From the NCBI GenBank assembly GCA_013115135.1, contig JABANP010000187.1, positions 1-64,000 of the forward strand: a DNA stretch of 64,000 nt, written 5' to 3'. Source of the DNA: Perkinsus olseni. Its lineage: Eukaryota; Perkinsozoa; Perkinsida; Perkinsidae. This document shows, in pieces, positions 20,429 to 31,374 of this stretch (within the stretch, counting starts at the first letter, position 1; each line of letters opens with the position of its first letter). The notes beneath the pieces were generated by a model. The model was not told the origin of the DNA and ran no database searches. It saw only the letters and a list, made by a program, of their open reading frames with translations. Position numbers and translations under genes: made by a program.

Positions 20429-22339
20429 GGGTACCGCTAGTTTGGAGCATCTTCCCCCAGAAGGAGCGTCGCCTTCCGTTCATCCGATCAACAGTTGTTT
20501 GTTGTGAATCGCCTTTCCTGCATAGGGGCAGTGTGGTAGTGATCGCAAAATGCGCACTTCCAATTTTTTCGTTGTTTTGACCCGTGGGTTTTGCGTTCGA
20601 CGGTCACCGAGCTGGGGCCTATTTCACACGGCCTCCACCAACATGCCACCACCACTAAGGGGCGGATTTTCCAAAGTGACACTTATTGCGCAGGACCTTG
20701 GATCAGATGACTTGGTCACTTAGCGACGGTTAGTTTAGGCCCTAAACTTTAGGGGCCACTTGAGTCAAGTGGTCCCTAAGGATCACTTTTTGATACAGGC
20801 TCGGATCCAGGCCGGGGGCCATGTGATTCATTCCTCAGTCGTATTGGATTTGGGGGGGGGACAGATCGCGTGTCTAATAGATCTCTCCTGGCCCAGGAGT
20901 CCTGGGTTTCAAGAGCGCTCCCAGGATCGTATTTTACACGTTAAATTCAATAATCTAGGTCTGTTGTACACCCCCAGAGCCCGAATTCGATTCCCATGCG
21001 GATAACTTCTCGGCAGGTGATCCGACTGGCTTGTCTGGGCGCTGTTGCTTAGCCGCTGCTTCCGCATCTTTGGTGCGATGGGAGAGCAGCCGACCGTTAG
21101 CTCAGTATCACTAACCTGCGGAGGATCGATCCGCACACACGTCATTTTGTGTTGAGGGACAATTCGGAGCGGTTTCAGGGAGGTCCGAAGCTCCCTTGCG
21201 AATTTGGTGAAGTAACGGATGTTTTACGCGACACTCAGTGCTTGTTTCGTGCATGCGAAAACCACTTAGCCTTAAGTGCCCACTAAACTCAACGGCACTT
21301 AGCGCTTAGTGGCCACTCCAGTGGCCCCTTTCGTTAAGGGTTCCTAAGGTAAGGGATCCTCTACTAAGTGACCACCCAAGGGAGGTCATGTGAAATAGGC
21401 CCCAGGGAAGCCCGAGATCCTTTCACTGGAATTTTAGGAGTTGCCGCCGTGAGTTCACTTGGCTCTTAGCGTCAGGGTTTATCATTACTGGACCGTCGCC
21501 CCAACGCTCACTGTGGCCTGATAGAACGATTTCTGAGGATAATACGCTGGCAAGCTCACCCAAGCCATGGTCAGTGTGGTGACTACACTGACAGTCGTTG
21601 TTAACTTCAATGAACCGCCCTCCCTCTCTATCAATCTCAACAAATCATCCAGCCCTTCGGCGAGGCTAGAGACGTCGAGCCGGTAGTGCGAGGATTGGAG
21701 GAAGTCGGTCGAAGCCTCAGAGCAGGAAGACGTGATGACTAATTCATGTATTGCTCGTTATTAAGGACAGTTTCAATCGACATGCCGGTAGTGCGCAGCC
21801 ACATAAAGCGGGGCGTTGAGGATGGTTCCTTCAAGAGCTAGAGTCCACTTGTCACCAACCGTGGCCATCTCGGCGCCAGTTTCCCCTCTCCTCTGTCTCG
21901 TGGTAGCCGATGCCGACGATGATTCGAGATGCTGTTGATGCCTTCAGCCCTTCTACGGTGGAAGTTCTACCGTTAAACCGATCGTCGAATTTTCAGTTAT
22001 TGGAAGGTCATCACAATTAATGATTCGCTCTTCTGCGTTAAGGACGCTCTCATCAACAGCCATCCGGGCATGCCGAGCACCTGCATTAACGCAGCTGGGA
22101 CGCGGAATGAGATTTTTCACGAGGTAGGTCGACCGTGTCTTCTGCAAGTGGAAAGATTCTTGTCGTTCTCTTTCCCATATGAGTACCTCTTCTCAACGCT
22201 CGCGTTGCAGTCAAACTGCAATAACATTTATTGTGATCAATGGCTTCAATCGAGTCAGTCTGGACACCTGGAAATACCCGAGCTAGCCTCATTCCCTGTA
22301 CAACCGACGTGTTTGCTTGCCTGATCGTCCTCCCTTCAG
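20429..22339. other. Intergenic, mostly transposon-like sequence
   Basis: No gene recognised. Holds the TIR element at 20612-21405. The sequence 21406-22339 probably includes the promoter and first exon(s) of the ETF-QO gene, which I could not define. Confidence 0.5.
20612..21405. mobile_element. Non-autonomous DNA-transposon-like element with TIRs
   Basis: Left end CTGGGGCCTATTTCACA (20612 onward) matches the reverse complement of the right end (TGTGAAATAGGCCCCAG ending 21405); 23 of the outer 25 bases pair. Inside, a second inverted pair, GGTCACTTAG (20714-20723) and CTAAGTGACC (21364-21373), lies among many variants of CACTTAG/CTAAGTG plus perfect palindromes at 20740-20754 and 20756-20772. 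No transposase frame. No clear target-site duplication found, so the superfamily is open. Confidence 0.7.
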
Positions 22340-25300
22340 TGAGGCCGATGATTCCCTGGAGTATGACTTGGTAGTGGTTGGCGGTGGTCCAGCGGGGCTC
22401 TCAGCCGCCATACGAGCCAAGCAGGTACTACCATCGGGCTGGCTATCTGGTTCGGTTCACCTTCGGACTTTGCGTCTGTTGCGAGAGCTTCCTACTAGCG
22501 CTGGAATTCCCCCTAGCTGGTGATTCTTCTCCGAAATCGTCAATCAGAGATCTCCTTATGAGCGATCGAGCAGTATCGAGAATTCTGTCGCGTCGGGCCA
22601 TCGGCAGCAGGATCGCAGACGATTAATGGCCAATTATTGACTGTTGATGAACATCACCCGGACATTCGGTTCAATTCAAGCAGGGCTAACGGGGATGTTG
22701 ACTTCATACAGTAAAAAGTTCTTCCGTCATAAGATATACCATGTACAGTGGTGAATGTAATGAAAGTGTTATATATTGATAGACACGAGGATGAAATACC
22801 ATAACGGATGTAATAGGGAAGATACTCCAAACCCAACCTCTTTCACTAGACTTGATTCTGGAACGCAGAATCGATTCTGGAATTGATGTTTACAATAACA
22901 TAATATAACTTATCCGTAGTATGCCTGTGTATGAAATGGTCTTTAACTCAGTGGCCATAATCCCTTCGCTGCAGCCTTTTGGTGTCTATCAGTTGGACTC
23001 TAACTTGTCGGTATGCGTACTGGAGAAGGGTTCGGAGATCGGCGCCCACATTCTGTCTGGCAACGTCTTCCAGCCTACGGCACTGGACGAGCTCATGCCG
23101 GACTGGCGACAGGTCAGTTCATAGGGAAGGTCGTACCGAGTATGGTATTCCGTGATTTTCAGGAGAATCCTGCCTGGGCGCAGACCCCCGTTACTCATGA
23201 TGATTTTGTGTATTTTCCCACCGCCAAGTATGCTATCAAATCCCCCTTTCTACCATCGGCTATGAGCAACCATGGCAACTTTATCATCTCCCTGGGTGAC
23301 ATGTGCCGATGGTTGAGCGAGAAGGCGGAGGACACGGGTGAGGGGCTGCCGATTATCAGCTTATCAGATACTGTCCGCTCGGAAAATGGTCCACAGCTGA
23401 TCTCATTCATCTGAAGTTTGTGTATTAGAACGGGAATTTCTGATGTGGGCAATTTTTTTGACCGAACTGTTTATCAATACCTCTAAAAAGTAAAGTATTT
23501 GGATTTTTTCCGGAGGCTGTAGTGTAATTCTTCTTCTTCTTCTTCTTCTTCTTGTGCAGCACCCCTTCGACCGGGCAGGTGATAGCCAGTATAGGGGTAT
23601 AGCTGCGGGCTCAGTTGCTGCCTGAGCCCTGGTAGGAACATAGAGATAGCACGTTACACCGCACAGAGTGCTATAGGTGGGAAGCCCCCTCGATGCCGTA
23701 GTGTAATTGCTTATCATATCATTTTTGTATATTGCAAGAGCGAGGACGAGCTGGTGTCAGGCGTTGAGATATACCCAGGATTCGCAGTGTCGGAAGATCC
23801 CGTTATCGACGACAAGGGCCGCATGGTGGCTGTCAAGATCCGCGATCAGGGTGTGGCTAAGGACGGCCATCACAAATCTAATTATGAGCCTGGTGTTAAG
23901 ATATATGGTAATTCGAGGGAGCGTTTTCATGGTCATCTCTATTAGGAATGATTAGGAGATTTCCGAAATTGATCTCCACCGAAGTCGAAAGTCACGGATT
24001 AGTTTACTTATTGTTAAGATGAGATAGCTTGATAAGTTATCCCAGATAAGTGCCTAATACTAGGCTCTGTAATCATGGTAGTATCATCGTTGCTGGAGAT
24101 GAATATCAGTGTTGAAGTATCTTGGCTCATCGTATGGCTTTCGTTAGCTCGTGTAGGGCGTTCCGCTTGAAAGTCTGCTTAGACCTTATCGAAGCGAACA
24201 CAACTTCATCGTTCGACTACTTTGGCCCGTTTCAGGTCGACAGATTATTCTGGCTGAAGGGGCTAGAGGTTCTCTCTCGCTAGAGGTGGCCAACCGGTAT
24301 AATTTATCGGCTGGCAGATGCCCACCTAAGTTCAGCCTAGGCGTGAAGGAGGTGTGGAAGGTCGACCCTGAGGTAGTGGCACTGCTCCCCTGTTCGACCA
24401 GTCCAAGATCCGCGTATCTTTTTCAAGGTTAGCAGGCCTGGGCATGTTACTCATACGGTCGGGTTCCCTATGGACTACATGACCTATGGTGGAGGGTTCA
24501 TATATCATATGAAAGGTGATGTATTCTGGGATGGTTCGGAGTTGCGAGAATCTTTCTGATTGTCTCAGACAACCTCGTTCACTTGGGGTTCGTCACGGGT
24601 CTGGGCTACACCAATACGAATAGATCGCCTTACATGGAGCTGCAGAAGTAAGCGTGCGTTCGGGCCATCACCGTCACGCGCCGGGGGACAGGTACAAGAC
24701 GCATGAGATGCTTCGAGGACTGCTGGATGGTGGCAAGTGTGTTGGCTATGGCGCTCGGGTGATCAACTGCGGTAGTAACGAAACGGGCGGGGGCGGGGGC
24801 TTCTTCGCGCTGTATGGTACACCCTTCGTGGGCGAGCAAATCGGGCAGCTCCCAGCGTCCGTGGCTAGGCTGGTATTGAATTGTGTTGGAAGTAATCTAT
24901 GTTGGCCAAACCGCCCACTCGGCGTCTCAGCTCGAGCTCGCATAAGAAAGGTCATCATCGAAAGACCGATCTTAGTTGATTTGCCTCTAGACGAGATCGA
25001 GCATAGTAATGAGTACGCGGTGGACTGATGTGATTTCAGTCACATAGAATTTGCGCATCAGTGATGTAATAAATCGTGGTAGATGAGCCGCCATTGATGC
25101 TTCCTTAGGTGGGTATCAAGCCTTACCTTCGGTGGCCTTCCCGGGCGGAATGCTCGTCGGAGACGCTGCTGGTTTCCTCAATGTTCTCAAGATAAAGGTA
25201 GTAGCACTGTCCAATACCAGGGAATAGTCACATTAATCTCTGCCGTGCTTCATCGCTCACGATTTGACGTGTCTCTCGAGAGACAGCTGAGTGAAAAGAG

Positions 25301-28118
25301 ACTCATCGATATGGTGAGGAATTTCCGCTTTTATTAATTGCAGAGTTGTTCGCTTGACGCCGTTCGATCCGGCGGCTTAAAGTTCTCGGCTGTTCTCGGT
25401 TTACACTTTCCCGGAAATTCTCCGCTTCTAGTGAATGAAACCTCGAACTGAGAATGTTTTTGTCGATAGCGAAGATGTTCATTCAGGGGACTCATACAGC
25501 TATGAAGACCGGGATGCTAGCTGCAGAAGCAGCCGTAGCTGATATCAATGATGGGGCCCAGCCTGGCCATGTATCATCAAAATACGAGCACGCTGTGAAG
25601 GACAGTTGGGTGCACAAGGAATTATACGTAATACTAATCTCTAGCTGGCGCGGTACTGGGGCGGGGTTGGGGCCTGATTCCAGTAGTGTAGTCCCGAATC
25701 ACGATAGATGTGGATCGTAAGGGACCCGTTCTTCATTCTCATTGAGCATTCATGCGCCGTTAATTTCTGGGCATTATAATCTTCCCTCATATTCGTGCTC
25801 TCCAGTGAGGCTCCTTTTAGTCGATAATCAGCTTGATCAAATCAGGGGTGTCTCCGCTATATTATTGCTTCCATAAGCTTCAATTCAGTGAAACCTGCGA
25901 CCCAAGATTTCTCGCGTTACCGGGTTGCAACATTCATCAATAGATCACGCGACCCTAGTTCGACTACAGTATAGCTGTTCTAGTCTCCTATTGATACGCT
26001 CGTGCTGGATCTGCGCATTCTCAGGGCGTTCGCAATATCCACCCGGCTTTCAAGACAGGCCTGTTCTCGGGGCTGGGGTATGGAGCTTTCTGGTTGATGA
26101 GCAAGGGAAGGGAACCGTGGACGTTCAAGTATCATTCATCATGGGGGTGACATGGAGGTTTTCCCCGCCATGATTGCTTTAGGTGGTCTAAAGAGGATGC
26201 GGCGAGAACGCGCAAACAGGCTAAGTGTAAAGAAGTGGCCTACCCGAAACCTGATGGTAGTTAGGGGGTTTGCCTCGGTCATTTTCGTACTAGAGAACCA
26301 GGGCAGTAGTATACGAAATTGGTCTATCAGACAGGGAACTTCCCTGGGGGAAGTATAGGTGACCTACAGAAGGACGACTTGCATAATCCAGTCTTCTATA
26401 TAAGCGGGATAACCTTCCTGTCTGATCTCCAACGATGTTTATCCTTCGACTGAACCAGCAGCAAGAGCCGACGACGGCATCGTACCGGGCGCAGAGTTGA
26501 TGGATAAACTCGCCGGCTGTCCAGACGAGCTCTTGCCGGCCGGAGTGACTCAACAGATCGAAACCGGGATGAATTTCGATAGAGGCCAGATCAGACCTCT
26601 GCGATTTGGTGGATTTGAGTCGATTGATGGAGAGAAGCTGGGAAGTTGTGCGCGCCTACTGGGGCGAGGTATTGGAGGTCAGAACGCGCACACCGGAAGC
26701 TGGCGGCAAAATCAGGGAACCGCTTATCTAGAGTCAACTCCAGACTATGCAGACTGAGTCTCCGGATGGCAGTGGACTTGCAATTGTCGCAGCTCATGGA
26801 CCACGGCGTACCGTTGGGCACAAGCGGGGAGATACCCCTTAGCCGGGAGTTGGCCTTCGTTGGGAAGACACGATCAATATCATTGCGAAAGGGCAAAGGG
26901 GCCCAAGTTTGGGCAATAAGCAAGCTGAGGTGCATACCCGTCTCACTGAAAGGGGTGTTGGCCTGGCAGGTGGAGGACATGCGTCGTAGAGGGACCAGTA
27001 AACTCGTTGCTAGCCCCGATGAGACTTCCTTTCCCGAGGACTATTCCATTCCATTTCGAACTGAGTTCATGCGCGCACCGATGGGATCACTTTGACGCAG
27101 CTCGCGGAATACCATCGGCCAGCGGCAAGTTGCACGACAGTACAGATCAGCACTATCTCGGAGACAGTGTCTCCGTTCTGAGCTGCTTCTTTGATTTGCG
27201 TATCAGTTTGCATTGTTGTTCACACGACTTTCTATGACGGGATTATTTACTAGTGGAGCACTGGACCAAAGTGTCTAATGGATTGCGATAGGAGTTTCCC
27301 AAAACTGCGATGGAGGAGCGGCGTTCCCGCGACATAACTTATGTCACATAAGTCCTCAATCTACCCTTAGTCTATGTGTAGGTAAGCTCACATTCGACCT
27401 GACGGACCAACTGCCATTAACGGGAGTTGATCATGAAGCTGATCAACCGTCACATTTGAAGATCAAGCCAGGAATGGAGAAGGTTCCGAAAGAGGTAGTA
27501 ACTCATGAACTGAAGTTTTTTGCGTATACCATATACGCAAAAAACCTCAGATGAATATCATATTGATGAACATATACGGTATATGTTTATCAATATGATA
27601 TTGGCAATATCGCATGCAGACTGTTACAAAGCCCACTCCACACTTGGGAATGCAAAGCCCTCGTGTTTTCGAGTGTGGGGGGCCTGTGAGTGGGAATTGC
27701 CCGCTGGACAATCGTGACGGTTAAACCGTCAGTTAAACGCAGCGTGACTCACGCTGGGATTTTTAGTCTGCGAAATATTCTCCAGTCCGTCTGATTCCCT
27801 TCAGTTTTTTCGTAAGATTGTGGTACAGAAACTGCCATTCCTATACGGTATAGGCTATACCTAGAGCCTAGTGCAGCTCTAGTAGTGCTGGAAGTTCGGC
27901 AGAATGGTAGATTCCTTCAGGTCTCTTTCGGGCAGTATGGCGGTCCGGAGCAGCGGTTCTGCCCGGCGAAGGTTTACGAATATGATGACAAGGGAAACCT
28001 GACCATCAATGCACAAAATTGCATCCACTGCAAAACCTGCAGTATAAAAACGCCTGGGCACTTCATACAGTGGACTGTGCCTGAGGGAGGCGGAGGACCG
28101 CAGTATGGTAGTATGTGA
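22340..28118 (+). CDS. ETFDH: Electron transfer flavoprotein-ubiquinone oxidoreductase
   Basis: Mitochondrial inner-membrane flavoprotein that passes electrons from ETF to ubiquinone. Fourteen exons join in exact phase: 22340-22424, 22993-23112, 23163-23337, 23761-23907, 24236-24372, 24428-24515, 24569-24647, 24692-24771, 25109-25197, 25487-25627, 26025-26146, 26183-26256, 27382-27494, 27921-28118. Visible: FAD motif [86 protein letters not shown]. The C-terminal 4Fe-4S domain has all four cysteines (GPEQRFCP, then QNCIHCKTC) and the family end [13 protein letters not shown]. The first exon with start codon and transit peptide lies upstream and was not resolved. Introns range from 36 to 1125 nt. 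Confidence 0.95.
23528..23553. repeat. TTC microsatellite
   Basis: About eight TTC triplets inside the third large intron of ETF-QO, at the start of a segment flanked by 11-bp direct repeats (23519-23529 and 23698-23708). Confidence 0.9.
27515..27882. repeat. Cluster of six perfect hairpins in ETF-QO intron 13
   Basis: Inverted repeats at 27515-27545 (14-bp arms, 3-nt loop), 27554-27602 (24-nt arms, 1-nt loop, one G-U pair), 27715-27731, 27740-27756, 27840-27854 and 27861-27882. They occupy much of the 426-nt intron 27495-27920. Confidence 0.95.
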
Positions 28119-28933
28119 GAAGCGTACGCCCAGATGATCGATTGTTTGGTAATCGCCTCATTGATAGGCATTCGTTATTGTTTTCTTCATTGGGAGCAAA
28201 ATATTTTTTCGATCAGTTTGTTTGGGGTTGTGAGTCATTGCTCGGGGAATTGAACCTGGGTCAGATTGTGGATGCGAGCCACCCTGTTGAGCGTTTCGTT
28301 TGTGGTTTCTATAGGAGACGCTGTTGGGTTTACAGTGGAAAAGAGGGATTTTGAGGTGCTCCTTGAAACCAGTTTCTATAATCACGAAGATGTACATTCA
28401 TCACTGGGATAGCCTGATTGGTCGATTCTCTGGGATCCTCTGTAGCGAGTCCGGTGTCCAGGTTGGATTCTGCCGCTTGACCACCATTGCAGCCAAGAAC
28501 GGCGTTTAGTTTTTGGAAGCTCCTGCAGGCGTATTATTTCTGAACGTGTAATTTTCGGAAGTTTTGGTAGTTCCGTTCGGAAGTTCTGCCTTAGTGCATT
28601 GTATTCGCGCTGATTAAGCATGGGTATATTAATTGCAGGAGTCCTGCATCAGGGCTAATTCTTCATCTCAGTTGGCATCCATCATTACGTATTGATGCCA
28701 AATTGGCGTTGTCAATCAAGCCCTCCTACTTGATTAGATAGTCGCGGATAGGAAATCTTGGAACAATTCCTGTGGAGAGATGACCGATGGTCATAGGTGG
28801 AGTCGCAGGATGACGATTGTTGAAGGCGTTGTGGGCGTCGAAGTAACTTCAGGTCCTGAAGTTCAGGATCGCCCGTGACAGGTAGTGAACAGTGGACAAT
28901 CAAAAATCATCGCCATGTGTCCTTGCCCACACC

Positions 28934-28994
28934 AGCTCTGTCTATCCGTCCGTTATCGCAACTCATGAGATCGAACGGACGGATAGACAGAGCT
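28934..28994. repeat. 21-bp perfect inverted repeat
   Basis: AGCTCTGTCTATCCGTCCGTT at 28934-28954 is followed after 19 nt by its exact reverse complement at 28974-28994. Confidence 0.97.
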
Positions 28995-30742
28995 TGTGAC
29001 TTCCACAACGACTCATGAGCCATAGTATGGCTGCCATACGACTCATCTGCCTCAACTCTGATTTTGCGCGGAGACTGATAGTTCTCGATCTCAGTTTTAC
29101 TCCTTACATGTTCCATCTTCTGGATACCGCCACAAGCACCTAAATCATAAGCCACGAAAGTCATCGGTGTTCATATGACCATAGATTGCCAGTGGGCCAC
29201 GATATTGCACAGGTTCGTGGAGGGTCGGAATTCATGAGCCCAACTGCGTCATCAGGGAGCAATGCTTCCGGAGCATCCTCATCTTGATATACACCCTCCT
29301 GCAGTCACTGGGGTCGAGAGCTATGAGTTGGTTCAAGCAACTTGGTTGGGATCGAGATATTGATCGAATGCATGTTGGTCGACCTACGAGACCACCGGTC
29401 GATGCCCGTCCCTATGCCAGCTAGGATAATGCTGGGAGGTGCTGGATAGTCTGTCAGACCGGGTCTGACAAGGTTCCTTGCTGCTCACAAGATGGCAACA
29501 AGTTGTTGGGCTGGAGCCCCGCGACGAAGGGCTGTACAGTGCGCTGGGCCATATCACCGGGATGCTTTGCCTGGCTCAGTGTATGCACACACCCCGAAGT
29601 TTGCAATACTGAGTGACATTTTCAGCTCTTCCAGGGATGCTTGACCTGGGAGTCCCAGGCAGGGACCGTCCACCCGGTGAATGATGCATTCATGTGGATG
29701 AGTGCTGAGATATCGACAGCCTCCGGCCCAGGCGTCGAGGTGAATGAGAACAGGCAGCCCACAGTGTCAGTGGCGTCGAGTGAGGACGGGCTATATCCTT
29801 TGCTATTCGAGCCTGGTCAACGGGGACCCCGACTCGGGGTGAGATTACCTGTGAGATCTTCCAGAGTGTCTTGGTCTCTCTGAGACGGCTAAGCCAGCCC
29901 GGCTTTTCGACCCAAGCGCGCTATTCATTGAAGTTGCCACGCCAAAGTCGAATGTCAGTACGTGAAGTCTCGGAGGCGGCGTTCAACTGGTGAAAGAGAA
30001 ATAGACGTGGAGGTCGGACAACGCGTGCTTCAGTGAGTGCACGAGGTGCAAAGTTCTACCATCTGTTGGCCCAGGTATGTCGACGCTTCATCGATGGACG
30101 TTTTCTGCTATCCCTCGGCACTGCTGTAAGCCGTGGATCTTCGAGCTGGCTTGCAATCAACGACACGCTGACTCTGGTTGGCGGGAGCGGTGCGACTGCA
30201 TGACGAAGGGAGCGACCGCGGCATTCCGTCGCAATACCCTACTACGTCCCGTGTTCGACTGGCGCCCAGCTAACGGCTTGCAAGGCCCTACACCCGTTAT
30301 CAACCGCGACCTGGTCGCCGCCATCAGCTGTGGCCCGCTCAGTATGCTGAGGGTTCTGCTCCCGGGTCGGGGCCCGACCGTCGAGCCCAACTCGTGTCGC
30401 GGGCGAAGTATCGAAGGGATCTCAGAGAGCTAAGCCATACTGGTAGATCAGCTAGCCGATAGACGTACACCTGCGGAGGCAGTATGAGGCTGAGTTCAAC
30501 AAGCGCCCGAAGGAGTACAGAAATAGAAGCCTCAAGGCGTGCAGGAATCGCACGTCGTAGTGGCGTCGCCATGCAGCAAGTGAGCAGTCATTGCTCAATA
30601 TACTCATTATGATGGATGCCCAGTATGGATATCAGTATGGATGTCCTCCATGCTACAATTCATTCATACTACTGATCTTTCGTTTGTCTGCTAGTTATAC
30701 AAAGAAAGTATCTTTCGACAATTCCCGATTGAGACGGCAAAT

Positions 30743-30827
30743 AAACCCGTCCACAATCGCTACGGAGAAATTGGAAAAACTTCATGTGATATGATTTTGT
30801 GGACGGGTTTAGTAAACCCGGTTTACT
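30743..30827. repeat. 14-bp inverted repeat plus adjacent odd palindrome
   Basis: AAACCCGTCCACAA (30743-30756) pairs with 30797-30810. Immediately after it lies AGTAAACC-C-GGTTTACT (30811-30827). Confidence 0.95.
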
Positions 30828-31274
30828 AGTATCTGGAAGACGCGAACACTGTTCGCTCTTCTCGGTTCGATCACAGGGCAGAGCTGGTAGTCCGTCGTTC
30901 TTCTGAATGTTCGGGGGAAGTGGACCACCGCGAGCTTCCTTTCTCGTATCTCATCTACGTTCAACGGTTCACGAAGCTTTTTCTTTCAGGGACGGAGATC
31001 GACCTTAGCGGAGACTCCATGAGATCATTTGATTCAGAGGTAACTTCGTGCAACACAGATGAAAATTTAGTGATGCCACCTCCCGTACAGTTCGGGTATA
31101 CTTCGTGACGCGAGCTTAACTTCGTGAAGTTCGTAAGAAGACGTAAGCTACTCTTAGTACTTTAGAAGACCTTCGCCTCTGGATATTCACGGGCCAACGG
31201 TCGGGTCCTCGCGACTGTAGTTAATTACTCTGATTATCGACTGTAGTTGCCTCATTTTATTAAACTCATCAATA

Positions 31275-31374
31275 ATGATTTTACACTGCATCGAAGGTCT
31301 GTATTAAGGCATTTCAATGGAGGCTGGCGAAATCAAGGAGCGGCTCGCCACTCATTGTTCCTTCTGTCGAGGGG
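31275..31374 (+). pseudogene. Decayed copy of exon 1 of the CxxC protein gene
   Basis: Aligns with the exon at 33428-33526 from the shared upstream word AAACTCATCAATAATG through TCCTTCTGTCGAGGG and the following GTA donor. A TAA stop at 31305-31307 stands where the intact copy has CAA. The rest of the gene is not recognisable downstream. Confidence 0.75.
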
